DNA of 10,998 nt, from positions 1-10,998 of the forward strand of contig JANYCH010000105.1 of NCBI GenBank assembly GCA_025360395.1, in the 5' to 3' direction. Positions 1 to 6,896 of this stretch are shown here, in pieces. Numbering within the stretch: position 1 is the stretch's first letter; the number at the start of each line of letters is the position of its first letter. Under the pieces are notes generated by a model that had not been told where the DNA came from, did no database searches, and saw only the letters and a program-made list of their open reading frames with translations. The position numbers and the translations under genes were made by a program. The DNA is from Cytophagales bacterium (lineage in GTDB: Bacteria; Bacteroidota; Bacteroidia; Cytophagales; UBA9547).

Positions 1-194
1 TTAAATGTCCAATTGTCGGGGATGTAAAATACGGGTTTCCAGAGCCTAATCCTGACAGGAGCATCCATCTGCATGCAAGAAATATCCGCTTTATACATCC
101 TGTTAAGAACGAAGAAATGGAAGTGACAGCACCAGTTCCTAAGGAACCATTGTGGCTGAAATTTGAAAATAAAAATACCCAATTAACTAAGTGA
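1..194 (+). CDS. RluA-family pseudouridine synthase, C-terminal end (5' truncated by window)
   Basis: The frame read from base 3 stays open to the TGA at 192-194 and gives about 63 residues. They contain CPIVGDVKYG, then SIHLHARNIRFIHP and an APVP..PLW tail. This order is characteristic of the C-terminal end of RluA/RluD-type enzymes, which isomerise specific uridines in 23S rRNA or tRNA to pseudouridine in the cytoplasm. The catalytic Asp motif (HRLD) lies upstream of the window, so activity and target site cannot be judged. The stop codon is one base from the ATG of the next gene (TGA-A-ATG), so the two are probably co-transcribed and translationally coupled. The family call is firm; the subfamily is not resolved. 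Confidence 0.88.
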   Translation, partial: KCPIVGDVKYGFPEPNPDRSIHLHARNIRFIHPVKNEEMEVTAPVPKEPLWLKFENKNTQLTK

Positions 195-195
195 A

Positions 196-537
196 ATGAA
201 AGAATATTATAAACGCTTTAAACTTAAATACAATATTGCCAGCGACTGGGATGCTATACTGATCATCATAGTTTTTTCTATTACCGGTTCATTGTCTGTG
301 AAACTGGCTCGTCCTATTTTAGAATTGATGGGGGTAACTAAAGATACAATGAACTCTTGGGCATATTGGCCCTTACGGATATTAATTATATTCCCTATTT
401 ACCAGATTTTACAAATTGCGGTAGGAACTACCCTTGGGCAATTCAATTTTTTCTGGCAATTCCAGAAAAAAATGTTCACACCTTTTGGCAGATTATTCGG
501 GTTAACCCCAACAAATAAAGAAGTTAAGGTCAAGTAA
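196..537 (+). CDS. Small two-helix membrane protein, DUF6787-like
   Basis: A 113-residue protein with a charged N-terminus (MKEYYKRFKLKY), a WD pair near residue 18, and two hydrophobic segments at about residues 20-38 and 57-80. Both the region after the first helix (SITGSLSVKLARP) and the GQFNFFWQFQKKM stretch after the second match my memory of a short Bacteroidota family named DUF6787, sometimes mislabelled a diacylglyceryl transferase. It is too small for that enzyme and lacks its catalytic segments. The basic C-terminus (NKEVKVK) is probably cytoplasmic. The ATG follows the upstream pseudouridine synthase stop by one base, so it is very likely the second gene of that operon. Function is unknown; a real expressed gene is likely from the coupling and the conserved look of the sequence. 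Confidence 0.75.
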   Translation: MKEYYKRFKLKYNIASDWDAILIIIVFSITGSLSVKLARPILELMGVTKDTMNSWAYWPLRILIIFPIYQILQIAVGTTLGQFNFFWQFQKKMFTPFGRLFGLTPTNKEVKVK

Positions 538-547
538 TGTTATCAAT

Positions 548-574
548 AGGTTAAGTTTATAAGAATGTTAACCT
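548..574. other. Inverted repeat in spacer before PiT gene
   Basis: AGGTTAA (548-554) and TTAACCT (568-574) are perfect 7-base complements around a 13-base loop. It lies 10 bases after the DUF6787-like stop. No uninterrupted T-run follows, so it is a poor intrinsic terminator; it may end the upstream operon weakly or serve as an operator for the phosphate transporter. A 10-base palindrome, AATTCGAATT, sits further on at 595-604. No TAnnTTTG element was found in this 94-base spacer. Confidence 0.3.
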
Positions 575-631
575 GATTACTTCATTTAGGCTTAAATTCG
601 AATTCTATAATCCATTAACTTAAAGTAAAAT

Positions 632-2041
632 ATGTTCGGGTTAGAAATAGGGCTTGCGTTACTTCTCATTCTTTGTATTGTAGCTGCCTGTGCCTTTGAA
701 TTTGTAAACGGTTTTCATGACACAGCAAATGCAGTAGCTACGGTAATCTATACCAATGCACTTAAACCGCAAGTGGCAGTTGCCTGGTCTGGTATATGGA
801 ATTTTTTAGGTGTAATGTCAGGAGCTTTCTTTGGGCTTTCTGTAGCATCTGGAATAGTCAATCTACTTCCCTTAGAGGCATTAGTCAACTTAAGCCTTGC
901 GCATAGCATGGCCATGATATTTTCTTTATTGCTGACAGCTATTTTATGGAATTTAGGAACCTGGTATTTAGGCATACCATGTTCAAGCTCACACACCTTG
1001 GTAGGGGCCATTCTGGGAGTTGGGTTAGCCTTTTCTTTTATGCCACAGAACATTTCCGGATCTACAATTAACTGGGCAAAAGCCGCGGATGTAGGATTGT
1101 CTTTATTGATCTCCCCGGTTTTTGGATTTGGTTTGACCATTATACTGATGTTTACTCTCAGGTCGTTTTTCAAACACAAACCCGAGCTTTTTAAAGAACC
1201 TAGCAAAACTAAAAAACCACCTACCTGGATCAGGGCTATTCTTATCCTGACATGTACAGGCGTAAGCTTTTCTCATGGCTCAAATGATGGGCAAAAAGGA
1301 GTGGGATTGGTTATGCTTATTCTGATAGCCATCATTCCGGCCCAGTTTGCCCTTAACAACAAATTAATCATAACAGATTATATTTCTCCGGCACAAAAAA
1401 GCTATGAAATTGTCCAGAAAATAGATGAATCCCAGCTAACAGAAAAGGAAAAAGAAATTGTTGGAAAACTTAGAAAGAGCACAACGACTCTGGTAAAAGA
1501 CATTTCAGACGAGGCCAGAACAAATTCTCCTGAGGGCAAACTGCTTATTAGAAAAAACATCATGCTGATGGATAAGCAGGTTGATAAACTTGCTAACTCT
1601 GGAAATATCCAGATTTCTTCCAATAACCTGAAAGAGTTAAGGACTGAAACTGGAAAACTAAAAAACCTGATTGAATATGCCCCATTCTGGGTTATCGTGA
1701 TGATTTCTGTTTCCCTGGGGTTGGGAACAATGGTAGGATGGAAAAGAATTGTTGTTACGCTCGGAGAAAAAATAGGGAAACAGCATTTAACTTATGCCCA
1801 GGGAGCAAGTTCGGAGTTAGTGGCAGCCAGTACAATTGGCGTATCAACTTACCTTGGATTGCCGGTAAGCACGACCCAGGTGTTATCTTCTGCCATTGCA
1901 GGTAGTATGGTAGCCAGTAAAGGATTGAAAAACCTGCAGGGAGGAACAGTTCGCAACATATTTTTAGCCTGGGTATTAACACTTCCTGTTTGCATTACAG
2001 TATCGGCCTTGTTGTTTTACCTGTTTACAGCTATTTTATAA
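632..2041 (+). CDS. PiT-family inorganic phosphate transporter
   Basis: A 469-residue polytopic inner-membrane protein of the PHO4/PiT family, which imports phosphate (often as a metal-phosphate complex) by H+ or Na+ symport. Both halves of the family's internal duplication are visible: NGFHDTANAVAT at residues 26-37 pairs with GSNDGQKG at 216-223, and LGIPCSSSHTLVGA near 113-126 pairs with LGLPVSTTQVLSSA near 408-421. About ten hydrophobic segments flank a soluble loop of roughly 105 residues (about 242-350), rich in Lys and Glu with heptad-like spacing and probably cytoplasmic and helical. No PhoU/DUF47 partner gene is adjacent, although many PiT genes have one. The gene converges on feoB with a 26-base gap. 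The start is the ATG at 632; no good ribosome-binding site is visible, as usual in this phylum. Confidence 0.93.
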   Translation: MFGLEIGLALLLILCIVAACAFEFVNGFHDTANAVATVIYTNALKPQVAVAWSGIWNFLGVMSGAFFGLSVASGIVNLLPLEALVNLSLAHSMAMIFSLLLTAILWNLGTWYLGIPCSSSHTLVGAILGVGLAFSFMPQNISGSTINWAKAADVGLSLLISPVFGFGLTIILMFTLRSFFKHKPELFKEPSKTKKPPTWIRAILILTCTGVSFSHGSNDGQKGVGLVMLILIAIIPAQFALNNKLIITDYISPAQKSYEIVQKIDESQLTEKEKEIVGKLRKSTTTLVKDISDEARTNSPEGKLLIRKNIMLMDKQVDKLANSGNIQISSNNLKELRTETGKLKNLIEYAPFWVIVMISVSLGLGTMVGWKRIVVTLGEKIGKQHLTYAQGASSELVAASTIGVSTYLGLPVSTTQVLSSAIAGSMVASKGLKNLQGGTVRNIFLAWVLTLPVCITVSALLFYLFTAIL

Positions 2042-2050
2042 TCGTGGATA

Positions 2051-2066
2051 GAACCTTGAATGGTTC
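2051..2066. terminator. Short hairpin between convergent PiT and feoB stops
   Basis: GAACC (2051-2055) and GGTTC (2062-2066) form a 5-base stem with a 6-base loop, centred in the 26 bases between the PiT stop (2039-2041) and the feoB stop (2070-2068). There is no T-tract on either strand. It could act as a weak bidirectional terminator, but position is the main argument. Confidence 0.25.
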
Positions 2067-2067
2067 A

Positions 2068-4152
2068 TCAAGATAGAATCTGGTAAGTAATCAGGCTGCT
2101 GAAATAAGCTACAAAAGTCATAAACAGAAATTGGATGATGGCCCATTTCCAGCCACCTGTTTCTCTTTTGGTGACTGCAATTGTGCTTATACACTGCAAA
2201 GCAAAAGCATAAAAAACCATAAGTGAAATTGCTACCGGAACAGTATAGACCGGTTTTCCTTCGCTGTTTCTTGCAAGAAGTAATTTTTCTTTTAGTGATT
2301 TGTTGTCTTCCTGGTCGCCTATTCCATAGATCGTGCTCATGGTTCCGATAAAGACTTCCCTTGCTGCCAAAGAACTAAGCAATGCAATACCGATCTTCCA
2401 ATCGTAACCAAGAGGTTTAATTGCAGGTTCTATAAATTTGCCGAATATCCCTGCATAAGAAGCTTCAAGCTTTTCGGAGGCCATTTGAGTGTCCTTTTCT
2501 TTTTCAGAATCGAAACTCATTGCCTCGAATTTTTTGTCAATTTCAGAGAAAGTTTCTTTAGGCCCATACGAACCAAGGAACCAAAGTACTACAGATACGG
2601 CTACAATTACTTTTCCTGCCTGTCCAACAAAATCTTTCGACTTATGGATCATGGAATAGTAAATGTTTCTCCAGACCGGCCATTTATAAACCGGCAACTC
2701 CATGATAAAATAATTTTTGCCTGTTTCGGTAATAACAAACTTCATAATAAAAGAGAAAACAAGGGTTGCAATTATGCCAAGCAGGTACATACACAACAAT
2801 ATCAAACCCTGAAGGTTTATAAATCCTAAAATGTATTTTTCATCGGCAATCAAAGAAATAAGAACGGTATAAACCGGTAATCTGGCAGAGCAGCTCATAA
2901 AGGGTGTTGCCATAATCGTGATCAACCTTTCCTTTTTATTTTCTATAGTCCGTGTTGCCAAAATAGAAGCGACTGCACAAGCCATCCCCCCAATAATCGG
3001 CACAACAGATTTGCCGTTCAGGCCAACCTTTCTCATCATCCTGTCCATGATAAAGCTTACCCTTGCCATGTAGCCGGTATCTTCTAAAACAGTAAGAAAG
3101 GCAAACAAGATCATGATTTGAGGAAGGAAGATTATAACCCCACCCAAACCGGGGACTATCCCATTTGAAATAACATCGCTGATAATCCCTTTTGGAAGGA
3201 CTTCTCCTAAACTGTTGGATGCCCAGGCAAAAAGCGTTTCTATCCAGCTCATAGGATATTGCGCCAAAGTAAAAATGGATTGAAAAAGGGTGAAAAATAT
3301 CAGCAGGAAGATTAGGTAACCATAAATCCTGTGAGTGAGTATTTTGTCTATTTTAGTACTGACCTCTTTACTGGTGGTGTTTTTCGTTTTTTTGTGAACT
3401 GTTTTCAGGATCTCTTCAATCCTGGCATAGCGTTCCATAGAATCTTCAGCCTGGTGTTTCCTAGCATCAAACCCCAGGCCGGAAATCAGCATTTGCATAC
3501 TTGCTTTTTCATTTCCAAGTAAGGAAAGATGTTGTGAAAGCAACATATTGGCATAGTAATTCCTGATAGAAGTAACTTTAAAAACAGCATCAGCCAGCGA
3601 TTTCTCCTCAGGATTGGATGGAAAATAGGAGGTAGGCGGAGTTTCCTGTTTTTCTGTAATCGCTTTCAGCAATTCTTTTAAGCCAATCCTCTTTCTGGCA
3701 TTGATGGGAATTACCGGCATTGCCAGCTTGCGTGATAAAAGTTCAAGATCAAGGTCATAACCTTTTGCCAAAGCAATATCCTGCATATTCATGGCAACAA
3801 TTACAGGTAACTGAAGATCAGCTAACTGGGTGCAAAGCAGAAGGCACCTTTTAAGGTTGCCAGCGTCTGCAACAAATATAATTTTATCGTATTTTTTATC
3901 CTTTATGCTGGATAAAATAGCCTGGACTGAAACATTTTCATCTTCCCCTTTTGGGTACATAGAATAAAAACCAGGTAAATCTGTAACGCTCAACTCTTGG
4001 CCGGAAGGCTGTATAACCTGCCCTGTTTTTTTTTCTACAGTTGTTCCGGGAAAATTTCCTGTCTTCTGGTTTAATCCCGTAATCAGGTTAAAAAGCGTCG
4101 TTTTCCCAGAATTCGGATTTCCAGCTATTGCTATGTTTAATCTTCCAGACAT
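2068..4152 (-). CDS. feoB: Ferrous iron transport protein B (FeoB GTPase-permease)
   Basis: A 694-residue inner-membrane Fe(II) importer with an N-terminal G domain. Visible motifs are G1 GNPNSGKTT (11-19), the NFPGTTVE switch (33-40), G3 DLPG (58-61), G4 NMQD (122-125) and a G5-like INARKRIGL. The permease follows, with Gate repeats: VVPIIGGMACAVASILATRT around Cys392, then PFMSCSARLPVY with Cys421, and a second gate LLSSLAAREVFIGT near the C-terminus. I chose the ATG at 4152, which overlaps the feoA TGA by one base (TGATG); the frame can be extended to 4284, but that runs inside feoA and precedes the G1 motif, so it is not used. Length is normal for an unfused FeoB. Oddity: the usual Pro after the gate Cys-x-Val is Ala395. 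Probably controlled with feoA by the palindrome at 4385-4403. Confidence 0.96.
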   Translation of the reverse strand: MSGRLNIAIAGNPNSGKTTLFNLITGLNQKTGNFPGTTVEKKTGQVIQPSGQELSVTDLPGFYSMYPKGEDENVSVQAILSSIKDKKYDKIIFVADAGNLKRCLLLCTQLADLQLPVIVAMNMQDIALAKGYDLDLELLSRKLAMPVIPINARKRIGLKELLKAITEKQETPPTSYFPSNPEEKSLADAVFKVTSIRNYYANMLLSQHLSLLGNEKASMQMLISGLGFDARKHQAEDSMERYARIEEILKTVHKKTKNTTSKEVSTKIDKILTHRIYGYLIFLLIFFTLFQSIFTLAQYPMSWIETLFAWASNSLGEVLPKGIISDVISNGIVPGLGGVIIFLPQIMILFAFLTVLEDTGYMARVSFIMDRMMRKVGLNGKSVVPIIGGMACAVASILATRTIENKKERLITIMATPFMSCSARLPVYTVLISLIADEKYILGFINLQGLILLCMYLLGIIATLVFSFIMKFVITETGKNYFIMELPVYKWPVWRNIYYSMIHKSKDFVGQAGKVIVAVSVVLWFLGSYGPKETFSEIDKKFEAMSFDSEKEKDTQMASEKLEASYAGIFGKFIEPAIKPLGYDWKIGIALLSSLAAREVFIGTMSTIYGIGDQEDNKSLKEKLLLARNSEGKPVYTVPVAISLMVFYAFALQCISTIAVTKRETGGWKWAIIQFLFMTFVAYFSSLITYQILS

Positions 4153-4373
4153 CAGATAGGGGTTACCTGGACAGTTTTTGCATCCTGTTTCCTCAGGCTG
4201 ATAACGGAACCTGATACCTGAATGGCAATTGGGTCTCCCAGAGGGGCTATAAATTCTAAACGGACTCTTTCTCCAGGAAGGCAACCCAAGTCTAATAATT
4301 TAAGATAAACATCCTGATCGTCAATTCGTTCTATAATGGCTTCCTGGCCTAAAGCGAGTTGTGAGAGGTTCAT
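4152..4373 (-). CDS. feoA: Ferrous iron transport protein A (FeoA, SH3-like)
   Basis: A 73-residue cytoplasmic SH3-like protein that works with FeoB in ferrous iron uptake. The sequence shows the family pattern: a short N-terminal helix (NLSQLALGQEAII), the LLDLGCLPGERVRLEFIAPLGDP core typical of FeoA, and AIQVSGSVISLRKQDA strands. Its stop overlaps the feoB start by one base, so the pair is translationally coupled. The frame can be extended to a TTG at 4385, but I use the ATG at 4373 because the extra residues (MHNF) do not belong to the family and the TTG lies inside the upstream palindrome. A feoC-type third gene is absent. It is transcribed away from fabH, sharing a 119-base divergent spacer. 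Confidence 0.93.
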   Translation of the reverse strand: MNLSQLALGQEAIIERIDDQDVYLKLLDLGCLPGERVRLEFIAPLGDPIAIQVSGSVISLRKQDAKTVQVTPI

Positions 4374-4384
4374 AAAGTTATGCA

Positions 4385-4403
4385 ATTTAGAAATATTCTA
4401 AAT
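4385..4403 (-). promoter_or_regulatory. Candidate DtxR/MntR-like operator of feoAB
   Basis: A perfect palindrome with arms ATTTAGAA (4385-4392) and TTCTAAAT (4396-4403) around a 3-base centre ends 11 bases before the feoA ATG. Its TTTAG...CTAAA shape resembles sites bound by metal-dependent DtxR/IdeR/MntR-family repressors, which control feo genes in many bacteria. It lies just downstream of a possible -7 element (4417-4408), so a bound repressor would cover the expected transcription start. The palindrome is seen directly; the regulator is inferred and no dtxR gene is in the window. Confidence 0.55.
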
Positions 4404-4407
4404 AAAA

Positions 4408-4446
4408 CGAAAGGTTAGAACTTGATTTTGATTCCTCTGCAACAAA
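4408..4446 (-). promoter_or_regulatory. Possible feoAB promoter
   Basis: On the minus strand, TAACCTTTCG (4417-4408) loosely resembles the Bacteroidota -7 element TAnnTTTG, and TTTGTTG (4446-4440) lies about 22 bases upstream, near the expected position of the -33 TTTG. The -7 match is imperfect. It would place the start of transcription at or beside the palindrome at 4403-4385. Confidence 0.3.
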
Positions 4447-4469
4447 CTTTAAATCAGACTTCAAACTAT

Positions 4470-4477
4470 TACCTTTG
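4470..4477 (+). promoter_or_regulatory. Bacteroidota -7 promoter element for fabH
   Basis: TACCTTTG is an exact match to TAnnTTTG, the -7 consensus of the Bacteroidota housekeeping sigma factor. It ends 15 bases before the ATG at 4493, giving a very short leader. No exact TTTG lies at the expected -33 position. The element contains the TTG at 4475, which argues against that codon being the start of fabH. Confidence 0.55.
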
Positions 4478-4492
4478 AACAAAATCCTTAAA

Positions 4493-5491
4493 ATGTTTCA
4501 TTCTAAAATTGCCGGCGTTGGTCATTATGTTCCAGAAATGGTGGTAACCAATGAGGAACTTACAAAACACATGGAAACTTCTGATGCCTGGATCCAGGAA
4601 AGAACTGGAATAAAGGAAAGAAGGTTTTTTAAAGAAGGTGTGGATACTGTTTCCGGAATGGCAGCTAATGCGGCTAAAATTGCATTGCAAAGGGCTGGCC
4701 TTGAAGCAAGAGATATAGACATGATTGTTTTTGCAACCTTGAGCCCAGACTATTCATTTCCTGGTTCCGGGGTTTTATTGCAGCGGATACTGGACCTTCC
4801 TGGCATCCCAGCCTTAGACATTAGGCAACAGTGTGCTGGTTTTATTTATGCTTTATCTGTAGCAGATCAATTTATTAAGTCAGGTACTTACAAAACAATT
4901 CTGGTAGTTGGGAGCGAGATTCAATCTAACATAATGGAATTGAGCAACCGTGGCAGAAATATGTCGGTTATTTTTGGAGATGGTGCTGGTGCAGTTTTGT
5001 TGCAACAAACCACAGAACATAACAAAGGAATTCTGTCAACGCATATACATGCCGACGGTACGTTTGCTGAAGAATTGATGCTGGAACATCCTGGCAGCAA
5101 AAGGAAAGAAAGATTTAACAAGGAGATGGCTGAAAAAGGAGAGCTACTGCCTGTTATGAATGGCCAGCTGGTTTTCAAACATGCAGTCCAGCGTTTTCCG
5201 GAAGTAATAAAAGAGGCTTTGGATGCAAACAGTTTAAATACTTCGGATATTGATTTGTTAATTCCTCACCAGGCAAATTTGAGAATTGCTGAATACATCC
5301 AGAAATCCCTGAAATTAAGGGATGACCAGGTTTTCAATAACATTCAAAAATATGGTAATACTACTGCAGCATCTATTCCCTTGGCTTTAAGCGAAGCTTT
5401 TGAGGAAGGAAGGATCAAAGAAGGGGATTTGGTTTGTATGGCAGCTTTTGGAAGTGGTTTTGTCTGGGGAAGTGCTTTGGTGAGGTGGTGA
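4493..5491 (+). CDS. fabH: 3-oxoacyl-ACP synthase III (KAS III)
   Basis: A 332-residue cytoplasmic thiolase-fold enzyme that condenses an acyl-CoA primer with malonyl-ACP to start fatty acid synthesis. The catalytic triad is complete: Cys114 in QQCAGF, His259 in PHQANLRI and Asn289 in YGNTTAASIP. The 30-residue His-Asn spacing equals that of E. coli FabH. The N-terminal half has the family's WIQERTGIKERRF, and the C-terminus ends in AAFGSGFVWGSALVRW. It is about 15 residues longer than E. coli FabH, with the extra length mainly in the segment HPGSKRKERFNKEMAEKGE between Cys and His; such longer forms are common in this phylum. The start is ATG 4493, not TTG 4475, which lies inside the promoter. 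No plsX, acpP or other fab genes adjoin, so a paralogue making a specialised acyl product cannot be excluded. Confidence 0.93.
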   Translation: MFHSKIAGVGHYVPEMVVTNEELTKHMETSDAWIQERTGIKERRFFKEGVDTVSGMAANAAKIALQRAGLEARDIDMIVFATLSPDYSFPGSGVLLQRILDLPGIPALDIRQQCAGFIYALSVADQFIKSGTYKTILVVGSEIQSNIMELSNRGRNMSVIFGDGAGAVLLQQTTEHNKGILSTHIHADGTFAEELMLEHPGSKRKERFNKEMAEKGELLPVMNGQLVFKHAVQRFPEVIKEALDANSLNTSDIDLLIPHQANLRIAEYIQKSLKLRDDQVFNNIQKYGNTTAASIPLALSEAFEEGRIKEGDLVCMAAFGSGFVWGSALVRW

Positions 5492-5564
5492 GAAAATAGG
5501 AAGATAATAAAAATAGTTTTTTAACCGTTTTGAGTTAACAATTAAGTAAACAAACTAAAACCAT

Positions 5565-6563
5565 ATGAAGAATCTCCTCATGCTTTTTTTTGCCTTTTCA
5601 TTTTTTTTAAGCTGTAAGAAAAAGCCTGCTGAATCTCCGAAAACTCAAGAACCTTTTGGAGTCCACAAAACAGACACGTTTTACCTTGTTTCGCAAATTG
5701 ACCGATATAACGATTCCTCCTTTATTAACTCTACTGTTATTACATACAACGACAGGGGCCTTGTTACAAGATTGGAAGAGAGAAATCAATTCGGTTTAAT
5801 GACCGACTCAAATGGTTACACGGATTATGTCTACAACGAGAATGGAGAATTGTTTAAAGAAACTTCTTTTAACAGATATGGAGCATGGGGGCCTATTGTG
5901 GCTGGTGAACCTAGATTTGGACCTCAATCCAAAGAATATCATTATCAAAACAGTTTAGTGACCGAGGTTAGATATTATGATGAGAATATCCGGAACTCTC
6001 CACCAGCAAGAATATTAACTGATACAAGGAAATTCGTTTATTCTGCTGATAAGTACTATGAAATCGGGAGATTTGACAGCATCATCTATTCCCCTACTAG
6101 TTCACTCAAGCCAGAGTTTATAGAATACTTTACCAAATATACCACAACGGATGGCACACCAAAATATAAAAGGACGGGTTATTATAAAAACACCTATGAC
6201 CAAAATTGGAATAAAATCAAGGTTGAAATAGCTGACAGTTCTAATACTTTTAAACCCTACATGGATTCCGGCTATGATTTAAGCACGAAATCTATTATCT
6301 CTAATTACAATATTATAAAGCTGGCAACAAACGAAAAATTTAGAGAACAAGATTTTAATGTTGAAACTGAATTCAGGGTTACTTCAGATTATGATCAATG
6401 TGCAGGAACTCCTGTTACGGTTCCCATGCAAAGTATTTTAAAGAGAGAAATTGTAAAAGACAAAAGAGGCAATGTTGTTGAAATTAAAACCAGGTTCAAT
6501 ACCAATTGTCCCGATAATAGAACTGAGCTTCTCAAAATAAAATATAAGATCGCAACATTGTAA
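5565..6563 (+). CDS. Predicted lipoprotein with YD-like strand repeats, function unknown
   Basis: A 332-residue exported protein. Residues 1-16 form a type II signal peptide (MKNLLMLFFAFSFFLS) ending at lipobox Cys17, followed by KKKPAE. The mature part has many Tyr/Asp/Asn-Gly motifs that suggest short antiparallel strands like YD/Rhs-type repeats: YNDRGLVTRLEE, YNENGELFKETS, YHYQNSLVTEVRYYDE and, near the end, KDKRGNVVEIKT. Two further cysteines (279 and 315) could form a disulphide. The lysines after the lipid-bearing Cys do not resemble the acidic surface-export signals known from some Bacteroidota, so the side of the outer membrane it faces is open. No enzyme motif is visible, and the flanking genes offer no hint. 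I do not recognise the family; the lipoprotein assignment is firm, the repeat reading is inference. Confidence 0.75.
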   Translation: MKNLLMLFFAFSFFLSCKKKPAESPKTQEPFGVHKTDTFYLVSQIDRYNDSSFINSTVITYNDRGLVTRLEERNQFGLMTDSNGYTDYVYNENGELFKETSFNRYGAWGPIVAGEPRFGPQSKEYHYQNSLVTEVRYYDENIRNSPPARILTDTRKFVYSADKYYEIGRFDSIIYSPTSSLKPEFIEYFTKYTTTDGTPKYKRTGYYKNTYDQNWNKIKVEIADSSNTFKPYMDSGYDLSTKSIISNYNIIKLATNEKFREQDFNVETEFRVTSDYDQCAGTPVTVPMQSILKREIVKDKRGNVVEIKTRFNTNCPDNRTELLKIKYKIATL

Positions 6564-6896
6564 AGCTGGATTAAATTCAAACAAGGTCTGGTTTTATAAT
6601 TCTTTATAGTAATTTTACCCAGCAAGTTTGTATGCCCGTCCAATGGCCGATATATGCCCATGGATTAAATAAAAAATCGTTTGTCTGCGCTTCATTGCCA
6701 CACAACATTTTTTCCAGAAATAATTGTGGGTGCGCCGGACGGGAATTTTACAAACTTGCTTTTTTCTTCTTCTAATAATGGAATTTTTCTATTTGACTTA
6801 GGTTAAATCCTATTTTTAGCTCATTTTATCCTCTGGCATAATATTTTCATTTCAATTGATTGTAACAAATTTTGCGTTTCTTGTGACGATAATTAT
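6564..6896. other. 333-base gene-free region before mla operon
   Basis: No credible coding frame is present. The middle holds a long inverted repeat (6621-6760, listed separately) that is more GC-rich than its flanks. The remaining 136 bases before mlaE are very AT-rich and should carry the mla promoter, but I found no exact TAnnTTTG; the nearest candidate, TAACAAATTTTG at 6863-6874, has the wrong spacing. Confidence 0.5.
6621..6760. repeat. Long imperfect inverted repeat; MITE-like element or structured RNA
   Basis: The left end reads AGCAAGTTTGTA (6621-6632), TG, then CCCGTCC (6635-6641). The right end reads GGACGGG (6737-6743), AATTT, then TACAAACTTGCT (6749-6760). The 12-base and 7-base blocks pair perfectly, separated by an internal loop of 2 against 5 bases. 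The 95 bases between carry further partial pairing (CACAA with TTGTG) and no gene. No target duplication is obvious at the edges. The matched terminal repeats, small size and distinct base composition suggest a non-autonomous mobile element or a palindromic REP-type repeat; a folded RNA or processing site is an alternative. Confidence 0.55.

Noticed and set aside
748..1206. 152-codon open frame antisense to the PiT gene
   Set aside because: It lies wholly inside a well-supported conserved gene, and its translation shows no recognisable family or export features; a shadow frame.
4153..4284. In-frame upstream extension of FeoB by 44 residues
   Set aside because: It runs inside feoA in another frame, has no family similarity, and the ATG at 4152 overlapping the feoA stop directly precedes the G1 motif.
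4374..4385. TTG start adding four residues to FeoA
   Set aside because: It falls at the edge of the palindrome and adds residues outside the FeoA family; the ATG at 4373 is preferred.
4475..4492. TTG start adding six residues to FabH
   Set aside because: The TTG lies within the TAnnTTTG promoter element at 4470-4477; the ATG at 4493 fits the family's N-terminus.
5521..5532. TAACCGTTTTG as a promoter for the lipoprotein gene
   Set aside because: The spacing between TA and TTTG is wrong for TAnnTTTG, so it was not annotated.
6395..6661. Minus-strand frame of 88 codons across the end of the lipoprotein gene and into the inverted repeat
   Set aside because: Mostly antisense to the lipoprotein gene and extends into the repeat; no coding signal of its own.
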